Positions 17,435-25,935 of a DNA stretch of 64,000 bases are shown piece by piece. The notes beneath the pieces were generated by a model. That model had not been told where the DNA came from and ran no database searches. It saw nothing but the letters and a program-made list of their open reading frames with translations. The stretch spans positions 55,968-119,967 of the forward strand of contig CAWAFE010000053.1 in the NCBI GenBank assembly GCA_963781215.1, in the 5' to 3' direction. The position numbers and the translations under genes were made by a program. Origin of the DNA: AP-15 sp963781215 (GTDB taxonomy: Bacteria; Pseudomonadota; Alphaproteobacteria; ATCC43930; CGMCC-115725). Position 1 is the stretch's first letter. Each line of letters starts with the position of its first letter.

Positions 17435-17838
17435 CGCCGGGTGTCGGCCAGGAGCTGCGAGGCGACGTTGATGTATTTGCGGCCGGCCTCCTGCGCGCCG
17501 ATCACGGTGCGTTCGAGGCTCTCGGTCTGCCGCAGACTCGCCAGCTTGATCAGCATCGGCAGGTTGACGCCGGCGACGACCTCGATCTTGGGCCGGTCCA
17601 TGACCGAGATCGCCAGGTTCGAGGGGGTGCCGCCAAACATGTCGGTGAGGAGGACGGCACCGTCGCCGGTGTCGACCGCGGCGATCTGGCGCAGGATGTC
17701 CTGGCGGCGGGCTTCCATATCGTCGTCGGGACCGATGCACACCGCCGCGATCTGGGTCTGCGCGCCGACGACGTGCTCGAGCGCGGCGATAAACTCCGCT
17801 GCGAGCCGCCCATGGGTCACCAGAATCATTCCGATCAT
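17431..17838 (-). CDS. PTS EIIA, mannose/fructose (EIIA-Man) type
   Basis: 135 aa from ATG 17838 with AGAGGA upstream. The active His lies in MILVTHGRLA (His9). Other family marks are LLTDMFGGTPSNLA and NLPMLIKLA. It receives phosphate from HPr; in alphaproteobacteria lone EIIA-Man proteins are thought to act as regulators and not in uptake, since no EIIB/C/D partners are encoded here either. It lies 31 bp after rapZ and overlaps ptsH. Confidence 0.92.
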   Translation of the reverse strand: MIGMILVTHGRLAAEFIAALEHVVGAQTQIAAVCIGPDDDMEARRQDILRQIAAVDTGDGAVLLTDMFGGTPSNLAISVMDRPKIEVVAGVNLPMLIKLASLRQTESLERTVIGAQEAGRKYINVASQLLADTRR

Positions 17839-17869
17839 GGGAGTCCTCTGATGGGTCGCGAGCCGCCGT

Positions 17870-18820
17870 TCAGCCGATAGCCGCGGGCGCGTCCGCCGCC
17901 AGCGTCGCGGAGGGAAGGCTGGAGGGCAGCAGATCCCGGTGCGCCACCTCGACCCGCCAGCCGGCCTCGCCGATGCGCCGGGCCAGCTGCTCGGCGACAT
18001 AGACCGAGCGGTGGCGTCCGCCGGTGCAGCCGACAGCGATCGTCAGATAGGTCTTGCCGCTCATCTCGTAACGGGGCAGCAGCGGCCGCAGCAGCCGCCA
18101 GAGCCGATCGAAGAAGGGCGCAAACGCGGCGTCCTCTCGGATATGGGCGGCGACCGCGGCATCGCGCCCGGTCAACGCCCGAAGCGCGGGAACATAATAC
18201 GGATTGTCGAGAAAGCGTACGTCGAAGATCAGGTCGGCGTCGCGGGGCAGACCTTGGCGGTAGGCAAAGGACGTGACGAAGACGCGCAGCCCGCCCGCCT
18301 TCAAGGCGAAATGGCCGGTCAGGAGGCGCTTCAAATCGGCGGCGTTCAGGGCGGAGGTGTCGATCACGAGGTCGGCGCGGTCGCGCAAGGGGGAGAGCAC
18401 TCGGCGCTCGAGGCGGATGCCGTCCATGACCGGACGGTCGCCGGCAAGAGGGTGGGGTCGTCGCGTCTCGGTATAACGCCGTTCGAGCCGTTCGTCATCA
18501 CAGTCGATAAACAGGACCTGCAGCCCGTCCGCTGCGTCGTGCACCGCCGCGTCGAGGGTGTCGAGCATGCTCTCGATCGAAAAGCCGCGGGTGCGCGGGT
18601 CGGCGCCCACCGCGATCGCCGGCGCATCGGCGGCGGCATTCTCGATCAGCGCCGGGACGAGCGAGATCGGCAGATTGTCGAAGGCCTCGTAGCCCATGTC
18701 CTCAAGGATCTTGAGCGCGGTCGAGCGCCCCGCGCCCGACATCCCGGTCACCAGCAGCACGCGGCGAGCGGCGGCGTTTCTCGCCCGGCCGGCATCCCCG
18801 CGACCACCCTTGGTCATCAT
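17870..18820 (-). CDS. rapZ: RapZ/YvcJ family nucleotide-binding protein
   Basis: 316 aa. The P-loop is GMSGAGRST (residues 26-34), followed by ALKILEDMGYEAFDNLP, and a C-terminal domain with CTGGRHRSV, which are diagnostic of RapZ. In E. coli RapZ directs RNase E to the sRNA GlmZ and so tunes GlmS; in other groups its RNA role is less clear. It starts in an ATGA overlap with hprK and is followed by EIIA, so it shares the operon. Confidence 0.92.
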   Translation of the reverse strand: MMTKGGRGDAGRARNAAARRVLLVTGMSGAGRSTALKILEDMGYEAFDNLPISLVPALIENAAADAPAIAVGADPRTRGFSIESMLDTLDAAVHDAADGLQVLFIDCDDERLERRYTETRRPHPLAGDRPVMDGIRLERRVLSPLRDRADLVIDTSALNAADLKRLLTGHFALKAGGLRVFVTSFAYRQGLPRDADLIFDVRFLDNPYYVPALRALTGRDAAVAAHIREDAAFAPFFDRLWRLLRPLLPRYEMSGKTYLTIAVGCTGGRHRSVYVAEQLARRIGEAGWRVEVAHRDLLPSSLPSATLAADAPAAIG

Positions 18821-19269
18821 CGCCCGATTATATCGGGCAACGGCAGTGCCGTAAACGCGCGTCGCGCGTAGCGCAGCTTGGCCGCCGCCGAGGCTTCGAA
18901 GGGCGAGAGCGCGATCACCGGGATGGCGAGGCCGAGCATGTCTTCGGTGCGGTCGTCCGGCAGGCGCTCGACCTCGCCCGACGGCACCAGATCGACGATC
19001 AGCACCAGCGGCGCCTCGGCGACCGGGTCGACGCGCAGAATGCCGACCCCGCGGGCCTCGATCAGGCCGGCGATCGCGGCGGGCGCGCGGGCCAGCACCG
19101 CTCCGGCCTCGCGCCGCAGCTCGACCTGGTCGTCGGCGACGAGGCGAGCGCCCGTGTCGATCAGGCGCAATGCCAGGTCGGACTTTCCCGCACCCGGCGG
19201 GCCGCGCAACAGGACCGCATCGCCCTCGATCGCGACCGCAGTGCCGTGGACGAGCACGGTGTCGGTCAC
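18817..19269 (-). CDS. hprK: HPr kinase/phosphorylase, short alphaproteobacterial form
   Basis: 150 aa from GTG 19269, overlapping the chvG stop (GTGA). The P-loop is GPPGAGKSD (residues 23-30), preceded by LVHGTAVAIEG and followed by LVADDQVELR; LIEARGVGI matches the HprK signature region. Alphaproteobacterial HprK lacks the N-terminal domain of the Gram-positive enzyme, which explains the length. It acts on the Ser of HPr. Its place between the ChvG sensor kinase and the PTS genes links envelope signalling with the phosphorelay. Confidence 0.93.
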   Translation of the reverse strand: MTDTVLVHGTAVAIEGDAVLLRGPPGAGKSDLALRLIDTGARLVADDQVELRREAGAVLARAPAAIAGLIEARGVGILRVDPVAEAPLVLIVDLVPSGEVERLPDDRTEDMLGLAIPVIALSPFEASAAAKLRYARRAFTALPLPDIIGR

Positions 19270-21017
19270 GACCGCGCCGGCAGGCGGATCGAGAAGCGGG
19301 CGCCGCCGACGGCGCCGCGCATATCCCTGAGGTTTTCGGCCCAGATCATGCCGCGATGCGCCTCGACGATCTGCTTCGAGATTGACAGGCCGAGGCCGGA
19401 GTGGGTGCCGTATTTCTCGCCCTGCGGGCGCTCGCTGTAGAAGCGGTCGAAGATTTCGGTCAGCTTGTCGTCCGGAATGCCGGGCCCCTGATCCTCGACG
19501 GTGACCAGAACCGCCCGGCCGTCGGCCCGCGCGGTCAGCCGGATCTCGCCCAGCGGCGGGCTGAAGGACACGGCATTGGCGATCAGGTTGCGGAAGACCT
19601 GAGAGAGGCGGCTCTCGATCCCGGGCACCTGCAGCGGACGGCCGCGTTCGGGGAGGTTGATGATCAGGTGCGGCGCATCGTCGCTACGGGTCGCCTCGTC
19701 GACATCGACGAGTGCCCTTAGCATCGCCGCGATGTCGATCGGGGCGAGCTCGAGGCGGCTCAATTCGGCGTCAAGCCGCGAGGCGTCGGAGATGTCGGTG
19801 ATCAGCCGGTCAAGCCGCTCGACATCGTCGAGGATGATCGCCATCAGCCGCTGACGGTTCTTGGGGTCCTCGATGCGGGCGGCGGTCTCGACCGCGCTGC
19901 GCAAGGAGCTTAGCGGGTTTTTGATCTCGTGCGCGACATCGGCGGCGAAATGCTCGATCGCGCTCATCCGCTGCCACAGCGCATCGGTCATTTCGCGCAG
20001 CGAGCCGGAGAGATCGCCGATCTCGTCGCCGCGGCCGGTGAAGTCGGGGATCTCGACGCGGGCGCCGCGGCCGCGCGCCCGCTCCGCCGCCGCGGCGAGG
20101 CGCCGGATCGGTCGGGCGATGGTGCCGGCGAGGTAGAGCGACAGGAGCACAGTGACCAGCAGCGCTACGCCGAAGATTCGCAGCAGCTCCAGACGCACCG
20201 TGCGCAGCTCCTCGGCGATCTCGGCGCTGCCGGTCGACAGCATGACCGCACCCAGCACCTCCTTGTAGCGCTGGACCGGGATCGCGACGCTGAAGAGGAG
20301 GCCGCCGGCCGCCGGATCGCTGCGAACCGCCGACCCGGTCTCGCCGCGCAGCGCCGCCTCGACCTCGGCATAATCCTCGGCGCGCGGCGATGCGCTCTCG
20401 TGGTAGACCGGATAGTCCTTCCGGCGCGGCAGCTTGTCGACGATCCAATCATAGACCTGATCGGCGAGGCTCATGATCGGGCCTTCGGTGCGCGGCGGCG
20501 GCAGTTCGAGCACCTGGATCGCGTCGCCCGGCCCGCGCAGGATTCGGCTGTCGGCGATCAAATTGCCGCGGATGTCGAAGAGGCGCGCGCGCGTCCGCGT
20601 CGGCTCGACCAGACGCCGCATCATCTGCCGGGAAAGATCGGGGAGCAGGATCTCGCCCTCGTCGACGGAGTCGAGGACCGCACCTTCGCCGAGTGCGGCG
20701 GCGAAGATCTGGCCTTGCAGCTTCAGCGACTCGATCTGCTGGCCAACGAGGCTCGCCTGGTACTTGCCGAGATAGAGAAAGCCGCCGGCGAGCAACGCCA
20801 GCGCCAACACGTTGACCGCCAGGATGCGCCGGGTGAGCGGCGACAACGGCCACCGCCGGCCGCCGCTTCTCGACCGCGGCGCGAGCCTCCGATCGAGCCC
20901 GCGCGGCGGCTCTGCCGGCGGGGCCGGCGCGGGGGAAGCCTCTGCGGCGGCCGTCTTCGCATACGCCGCGGCGCGGACGGCCGGCTCAGCGGTCCCGGTA
21001 TCGGTAGCCGACGCCAT
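19266..21017 (-). CDS. chvG: Sensor histidine kinase ChvG
   Basis: 583 aa if started at ATG 21017, which overlaps chvI by 32 nt; no better start exists further in. Order: Ala/Pro-rich cytoplasmic leader, TM1 (ILAVNVLALALLAGGFLYL), periplasmic domain of about 200 residues, TM2 (LLRIFGVALLVTVLLSL), HAMP, H-box with VAHEIKNPLSS (His about 363), N-box NLIANAV, G1 DQGPGIPDD and G2 GLGLSIS. ChvG/ExoS kinases sense acid or envelope stress and, in rhizobia and Brucella, control exopolysaccharide and host-contact genes. Neighbour chvI is its cognate regulator. Confidence 0.92.
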   Translation of the reverse strand: MASATDTGTAEPAVRAAAYAKTAAAEASPAPAPPAEPPRGLDRRLAPRSRSGGRRWPLSPLTRRILAVNVLALALLAGGFLYLGKYQASLVGQQIESLKLQGQIFAAALGEGAVLDSVDEGEILLPDLSRQMMRRLVEPTRTRARLFDIRGNLIADSRILRGPGDAIQVLELPPPRTEGPIMSLADQVYDWIVDKLPRRKDYPVYHESASPRAEDYAEVEAALRGETGSAVRSDPAAGGLLFSVAIPVQRYKEVLGAVMLSTGSAEIAEELRTVRLELLRIFGVALLVTVLLSLYLAGTIARPIRRLAAAAERARGRGARVEIPDFTGRGDEIGDLSGSLREMTDALWQRMSAIEHFAADVAHEIKNPLSSLRSAVETAARIEDPKNRQRLMAIILDDVERLDRLITDISDASRLDAELSRLELAPIDIAAMLRALVDVDEATRSDDAPHLIINLPERGRPLQVPGIESRLSQVFRNLIANAVSFSPPLGEIRLTARADGRAVLVTVEDQGPGIPDDKLTEIFDRFYSERPQGEKYGTHSGLGLSISKQIVEAHRGMIWAENLRDMRGAVGGARFSIRLPARS

Positions 21018-21684
21018 AAAGGGTTTCGATCTGGGCGAACTCCGCATCGACGTTTTTGAACTTTTTGCGCAGCCGCTTGATGTGGCTGTCGATCGTGCGA
21101 TCGTCGACGTAGATGTGCTCGCCATAGGCCGCATCCATCAGCTGGTCGCGGTTTTTGACATGGCCCGGGCGGTGCGCCAGCGATTTCAGGATCAAGAACT
21201 CGGTCACGGTAAGCTCGACCGGCTCTCCGCTCCAGGTGCACAAATGCCGCGCCGGGTCGAGGACCAGCCGGCCGCGGGCCAACGCCGGCTCGCCCTGCGG
21301 CTCATCCTGCTCGCGGGCGAGCTCGCCGCGCCGCAGCAGCGCCCGGATGCGCTCGATCAGCAGACGCTGCGAGAACGGCTTCCTGATGTAGTCGTCGGCC
21401 CCCATGCGCAGGCCCAGCAGCTCGTCGACCTCGTCGTCCTTCGAGGTCAGGAAGATGACCGGGATGTTGCTCTGCCGGCGCAGCTGCTCGAGCAGTTCCA
21501 TGCCGTTCATCCGCGGCATCTTGATGTCGAGGACGGCGATGTCGACCGGCTGCGCCGAGAGCGCCTTGAGCGCCTCGGCGCCGTCGCTGTAGCAGCGCAC
21601 AGCGAAGCCTTCGGCCTCGAGCGCGATCGACACCGAAGTGAGGATGTTGCGGTCGTCGTCGACGAGAGCAATCGTGTTCGGCAC
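20986..21684 (-). CDS. chvI: Response regulator ChvI (OmpR family)
   Basis: 232 aa from GTG 21684, chosen because AGGGGG lies 8 nt upstream and because homologues begin directly with TIALVDDD; an in-frame ATG at 21711 would add 9 residues. The receiver domain has VDDDRNILTS, the phosphorylated Asp in AVLDIKMPRMNG, the switch LTSKDD and the Lys in IRKPFS. The C-terminal winged helix has LTVTEFLILKSLA and YVDDRTIDSHIKRLRKKF, near-perfect ChvI signature. It heads the operon down to enzyme I. The 170-bp region to the HugZ-like gene holds its promoter, not resolved. Confidence 0.94.
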   Translation of the reverse strand: MPNTIALVDDDRNILTSVSIALEAEGFAVRCYSDGAEALKALSAQPVDIAVLDIKMPRMNGMELLEQLRRQSNIPVIFLTSKDDEVDELLGLRMGADDYIRKPFSQRLLIERIRALLRRGELAREQDEPQGEPALARGRLVLDPARHLCTWSGEPVELTVTEFLILKSLAHRPGHVKNRDQLMDAAYGEHIYVDDRTIDSHIKRLRKKFKNVDAEFAQIETLYGVGYRYRDR

Positions 21685-21853
21685 TGTGGTGACCCCCTGA
21701 TCCCAAAGCATGGCCGCACGGCCGTCGAGCGGATGCTGTCGCGGCTAAATATGGCGCTTTCCCGGCGATGACAAACCCAACCGCGCTCATTTGGCCCTGT
21801 CGGATCGTCACCTCGCCCTTGACGCGGCGGCCCCGCTTCAGCTCATTTCAGGG

Positions 21854-22582
21854 ATGACCGAAGCGCGCCTGGATCGCGATCTGGCGGTGTTCGGCCGCCG
21901 GCTGGCGCGCGGCCGCGACCGCGCGGTGCTCGCGACCAGCCTTGGCGGTTGGCCCTACGCCTCGCTGGTGCTGGTGACCCTGGACCACGATGCGAGCCCG
22001 CTCCTGCTGCTCTCCGACCTCGCCCGGCACAGCCGCAATATTGCTGCCGAGCCGCGGGTCTCCTTGCTGCTCGACGCCACCGAGGGCCGTGCCGACCCGC
22101 TAACCGGCCCGCGTCTGACATTGTTGGGGCAAGCCCGGACGATCGCCGACGAGCGCCGGCTCGCGCGTTTTGTGGCGCACCATCCGGCAAGCGCGCTCTA
22201 TGCCGGCTTTGCCGATTTCCGGCTCTACCGACTAGAGATCGAGCGCGGGCATCTCGTTGCCGGGTTCGGCCGGATCGACTGGATCGACGGCGGAGATTTC
22301 CGGTTTGCGCCTATGTCAGAGGAGCTCGCCGCGGCCGAGGCGGGAATGATCGAGCACTTGAACCGGGACCACGAAGACGCGGTGGCCCTATACGCGCATC
22401 GGCTGCTGGGTCGGGCCGGCAGCGGGTGGCGGTTGACCGGCATCGATCCCGAAGGGGCGGACTTGCGGTGCCATGGCGAAACCGCCCGGCTCGACTTCGC
22501 CGTGCCCGTGCTGACCCCTGGGGACGCGTTGGCGAGGTTGACGCAACTCGTTGACGAAAAGCGGCAAGATCGTCTGCGTTGA
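21854..22582 (+). CDS. HugZ-like pyridoxamine-phosphate-oxidase-fold protein
   Basis: 242 aa from ATG 21854 (a TTG at 21791 would add 21). The N-terminal split barrel has ATSLGGWPYASLVLVTLD and LLLSDLARHSRNIAAEPRVSLLLD, then GFADFRLYRLEIERGHLVAGFGR. The C-terminal DUF2470-like domain has MIEHLNRDHEDAVALYA. Relatives bind FMN, heme or F420; HugZ degrades heme. The specific cofactor is not visible. It lies between chvI and pckA, which are neighbours in rhizobia. Confidence 0.8.
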   Translation: MTEARLDRDLAVFGRRLARGRDRAVLATSLGGWPYASLVLVTLDHDASPLLLLSDLARHSRNIAAEPRVSLLLDATEGRADPLTGPRLTLLGQARTIADERRLARFVAHHPASALYAGFADFRLYRLEIERGHLVAGFGRIDWIDGGDFRFAPMSEELAAAEAGMIEHLNRDHEDAVALYAHRLLGRAGSGWRLTGIDPEGADLRCHGETARLDFAVPVLTPGDALARLTQLVDEKRQDRLR

Positions 22583-22590
22583 GGGGAACT

Positions 22591-22696
22591 TTGACACACT
22601 CGCGCGCGTGTGATACGCGCAGCGCAGCCCGGCGGGGGATGCACCTTGGGCGCAGGCCCATAACAGGAGGAAGCGCGCGATGAAGGGGTCGAACCG
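22591..22696 (+). promoter_or_regulatory. pckA upstream region with palindrome and 6-codon leader ORF
   Basis: TTGACA at 22591-22596 could be a -35 box. A near-palindrome CACAC-TCGCGCGC-GTGTG spans 22595-22612. A strong ribosome binding site AGGAGG (22665-22670) is 9 nt ahead of ATG 22680, which opens a 6-codon reading frame (MKGSNR) whose TGA overlaps the pckA ATG at 22697 as ATGA. Either pckA is translationally coupled to a leader peptide, or one missing base hides a longer PckA N-terminus. Confidence 0.4.
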
Positions 22697-24298
22697 ATGA
22701 CCGGAGCGAACAGCCGGTATGGGCTCGAACGGCAGGGCATGCGCCATCTGGGTGCGGTGCATTGGAACCAGCTGATGCCGGTCCTCTACGAGCATGCGGT
22801 CCGCCGCGGCGAGGGCGAGGTCGCTGCCGGCGGCAGCTTCTCGGCGTGCACCGGCGCCTTCACCGGGCGCACCCCGCGCGACAAATACATCGTCGAGGAG
22901 CCGGGGACCAAGGACACGGTCTGGTGGGGCAAGATCAACCAGCCATTGCCGCCCGAGCGCTTCGCCAGCCTGCACCAGCGCATGCTCGCCTATTTTCAGG
23001 GCCGTGAGCTGTTCGTGCAGGATCTCTATGCCGGGGCGGACGCGGCCTACCGCCTGCCGGTGCGGGTGGTCACCGACAGCGCCTGGCACAGTCTCTTTGC
23101 CCGCAACATGTTCATCCGACCGCCGACGGACGAGCTGGCCTCCTTCGAGCCCGCCTTCACCATCCTGCACGCGCCCAATTTCCTCGCGACCCCAGAGACC
23201 GACCGGATCAACTCCGAGACCTTCATCTTCGTCAATTTCGCCGAGGGGCTGGTGTTGATCGGCGGCACCGCCTATGCCGGAGAGATCAAGAAATCGGTCT
23301 TCGGCTATTTGAACTTCGTGTTGCCGGCGCGTGACGTATTGCCGATGCACGCCTCGGCCAATGTCGGGCCGAAGGGCGACTGCGCGATCTTCTTCGGGCT
23401 TTCCGGCACCGGCAAGACGACGCTTTCCGCCGACGGCTCGCGCACCCTGATCGGTGACGACGAGCACGGCTGGAGCCCGAAGGGCGTCTTCAATTTCGAG
23501 GGCGGTTGCTACGCCAAGGTAATTAACCTGTCGCCGGTAAACGAGCCGGAGATCTACGCGACGCTGAGCCGGTTCGGCACGGTGCTGGAGAATGTCGTCC
23601 TCGATCCCGGGACGCGCATCCCCAACGTCGACGATCAGAGCCTGACCGAGAACACCCGCGCCTGCTATCCGATCGAGTTCATCCCCAACGCCGATCCGCG
23701 CGGGCTCGGGCCGCACCCCTCGAACGTCGTGATGCTGACAGCCGACGCCTTCGGGGTCATGCCGCCGATCGCCAAATTGACCGCCGAGCAGGCGATGTAC
23801 CATTTTCTGTCGGGTTATACGGCGCGCGTCGCCGGCACCGAGAAGGGGCTGTCGAACGCGCCCGAGGCGACCTTCTCGACCTGCTTCGGGGCGCCCTTCA
23901 TGCCGCGCCACCCGTCGGTCTACGCCGAGATGCTGGGCGAGCGGATCAAGAAGCACGGTGCCCAATGCTGGCTCGTCAACACCGGCTGGTCCGGCGGCAC
24001 CTATGGCGTGGGCAAACGAATGCCGATCGCCCACACGCGGGCCTTGCTGCGCGCCGCGCTCGACGGCCGGCTCGCCGCCGCACCATTGCGCCAGGAGCCG
24101 AATTTCGGCCTGCTGGTGCCCGAAGGCTGCCCCGAGGTGCCGAGCGAGGTGCTCGACCCGCGCGGCACCTGGTCGGACAAGAAGGCCTATGACGAGACCG
24201 CCCGCGAGCTGACCCGCCGCTTCGAGGCGAATTTCGCCGAGTTCGAGCCCTTCGTCGGCGACGAGGTCAAGGAAGTCGCGATCCGCGCCGCGGTGTAA
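22697..24298 (+). CDS. pckA: Phosphoenolpyruvate carboxykinase (ATP)
   Basis: 533 aa, the normal length. Signature features: GAFTGRTPRDKYIVEEPG, the kinase-1a P-loop GLSGTGKTTLS near residue 235, the kinase-2/metal site LIGDDEHGWS, and FNFEGGCYAKVI. It converts oxaloacetate and ATP to PEP, CO2 and ADP, the first step of gluconeogenesis. PckA of rhizobia adjoins chvI and is needed for growth on C4 acids; the product PEP also feeds the PTS relay. Single-gene transcript with its own upstream region. Confidence 0.96.
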   Translation: MTGANSRYGLERQGMRHLGAVHWNQLMPVLYEHAVRRGEGEVAAGGSFSACTGAFTGRTPRDKYIVEEPGTKDTVWWGKINQPLPPERFASLHQRMLAYFQGRELFVQDLYAGADAAYRLPVRVVTDSAWHSLFARNMFIRPPTDELASFEPAFTILHAPNFLATPETDRINSETFIFVNFAEGLVLIGGTAYAGEIKKSVFGYLNFVLPARDVLPMHASANVGPKGDCAIFFGLSGTGKTTLSADGSRTLIGDDEHGWSPKGVFNFEGGCYAKVINLSPVNEPEIYATLSRFGTVLENVVLDPGTRIPNVDDQSLTENTRACYPIEFIPNADPRGLGPHPSNVVMLTADAFGVMPPIAKLTAEQAMYHFLSGYTARVAGTEKGLSNAPEATFSTCFGAPFMPRHPSVYAEMLGERIKKHGAQCWLVNTGWSGGTYGVGKRMPIAHTRALLRAALDGRLAAAPLRQEPNFGLLVPEGCPEVPSEVLDPRGTWSDKKAYDETARELTRRFEANFAEFEPFVGDEVKEVAIRAAV

Positions 24299-24599
24299 CA
24301 GTAGACCGGACCAATTCGCCGCAGCTCGTGGTTGGTGGAGATGTCCTGATTATTTCGATAGATCGACCCGGCACTCAATCGTGCAGGATCAGGCCGTCCG
24401 ACGGCAAGCGCACGTAGCAGCGCATCGCGTTCCGGACGACCAGTTGCGCGTAGCGCTGGTCGTCGAGTGACAAGCAAAATTAATCAGGACCTGCATCGCC
24501 CTCGCCGCGATCAGCCCGTCTTGTAGTTTCTCGGAAACGTGATCTCCCAGCCCAAGCAGTCAGAAATCAATTCGGTAAGCCGCGTTACTGGCGGGAGGA
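24299..24599. other. Gap after pckA with small gene fragment
   Basis: 301 bp between pckA and the amidohydrolase stop. The only protein-like stretch is on the minus strand, 24375-24473: LDDQRYAQLVVRNAMRCYV then LPSDGLILHD, ending in TGA and preceded by an in-frame TAA. It reads like the C-terminal tail of a lost gene; the family is not recognised. No RNA gene or clear terminator was seen. Confidence 0.35.
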
Positions 24600-25862
24600 T
24601 CAAGAGGGCCCATGCGATCCGACAGAGAGCTCGTTTTTGTAGATGACGCCGCCCTTCATAACGAGCTTAAGCCTCCGTTGCGAATCAGCCAAAATGCCCG
24701 GATCCGCGAGAGGATCCCCGTCGACCACCAACAAATCAGCGTAAGCGCCGGTCGAAACAACGCCCAAACTCCCTTTCTGCATAAGCAACTCGGCATTGAT
24801 CGCCGTCGCCGAGTGGATGATGTTGGGTCCTGAGTCAAATTCCCGGCGAATCTCCAACTCCCTTGCCTGCGACTTTTGTGCTTCGGGCCCCCACAAATCC
24901 GTCCCCAGTGCAATCGGGACATGGTGCCGCTTTGCCCAGGCATAGACCTGCTTGCCCTTCTCGATCGTCCGTTTGAGGTTATCGACGACCTCGCCGGGCA
25001 GCTTCATCTCCTCCGCTGTTTCAATCCGTTGAACGAGAGAGATGAATGTCGGATCGAGGAACGCGCCATGCTCCGCCAACTTGACGATCGTCTCTTCACT
25101 CATGAAATTGCCGTGTTCGATGGAGCGGACGCCGGCTTTGAGACACCGCTGAACACCTTCATCGGTGTACACATGTGCCATGACGTAGGTGCCGCGAGCT
25201 CTGGCTTCCTCGACAATTGCCGCGAGCTCAGCTTCCGAGAATTCATACAGCGTCGGGTGGCCCTCGGCTGGAAATACGACCCCACCCGAAGCGAACACCT
25301 TGATCTGGCTTGCTCCTTTTCGCAGTTCCTCGCGGGCGGCGGCGCGCACCTGGTCGATCCCATCGGCGATCACCGACATCACCGACAACGGGCTGACGTG
25401 ACCGCACGGATCCGTCAATTCGATCGGAGTACGAAAATCGGCGCCTCCACCCGTCTGCGTCAGCGCCTTTCCGGAATAGAATAAGCGCGGACCGATAATC
25501 GTGCCTTCCTTCAGCAAATGCGCGATCGAATAGTCCGCGCCGCCAGCCTCCCTGATCGTCGTGAACCCCGCCATCAGGCTGTTTCGCAGGTAGTCGGCGG
25601 CCGCCACGACAAGATCCGCCGCCGGATAGGCCAGGTTCTTAGGGCTCAGCGATAGCCCCGTGATATGGGCATGGGCGTCAATAAGTCCCGGCATCACCGT
25701 CATGCCGGCGACATCGATCAGCCGGGCATCGGGACGCTCGATCGGATCGCGCGTCACCGCTTCGATGCGATCGTCTTTCACGAGGATGTTGAAGGCCGGC
25801 TCTAGCGTGGCGCCTCCATCCAAAACGACATTGGCGTTCTTGAAGAGGAAGCTCGGCATCAT
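24600..25862 (-). CDS. Amidohydrolase family protein (Xaa-Pro dipeptidase/prolidase-like)
   Basis: 420 aa. Binuclear metal site: DAHAH in MPGLIDAHAHITG, a Lys in IKVFASGG, His in VMAHVYTD and SIEHGNFM, and Asp in ALGTDLWG. N- and C-terminal strands build the small beta-sandwich (VTRDPIERPDARLIDVAG; GAYADLLVVDGDPL). This subgroup covers Xaa-Pro and Xaa-Arg dipeptidases and imidazolonepropionase-like enzymes. Wobble positions here look less GC-rich than in neighbouring genes, which may indicate acquisition by transfer. Thiolase lies upstream in the same direction, 73 bp away. Confidence 0.8.
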   Translation of the reverse strand: MMPSFLFKNANVVLDGGATLEPAFNILVKDDRIEAVTRDPIERPDARLIDVAGMTVMPGLIDAHAHITGLSLSPKNLAYPAADLVVAAADYLRNSLMAGFTTIREAGGADYSIAHLLKEGTIIGPRLFYSGKALTQTGGGADFRTPIELTDPCGHVSPLSVMSVIADGIDQVRAAAREELRKGASQIKVFASGGVVFPAEGHPTLYEFSEAELAAIVEEARARGTYVMAHVYTDEGVQRCLKAGVRSIEHGNFMSEETIVKLAEHGAFLDPTFISLVQRIETAEEMKLPGEVVDNLKRTIEKGKQVYAWAKRHHVPIALGTDLWGPEAQKSQARELEIRREFDSGPNIIHSATAINAELLMQKGSLGVVSTGAYADLLVVDGDPLADPGILADSQRRLKLVMKGGVIYKNELSVGSHGPS

Positions 25863-25935
25863 TCGCTCCCGAGTCCGGCTAAGGCGCCGCCGAGAGCGAG
25901 AATTCGCTCCGTACGTCTCGGCTGTGACAGTAGGC

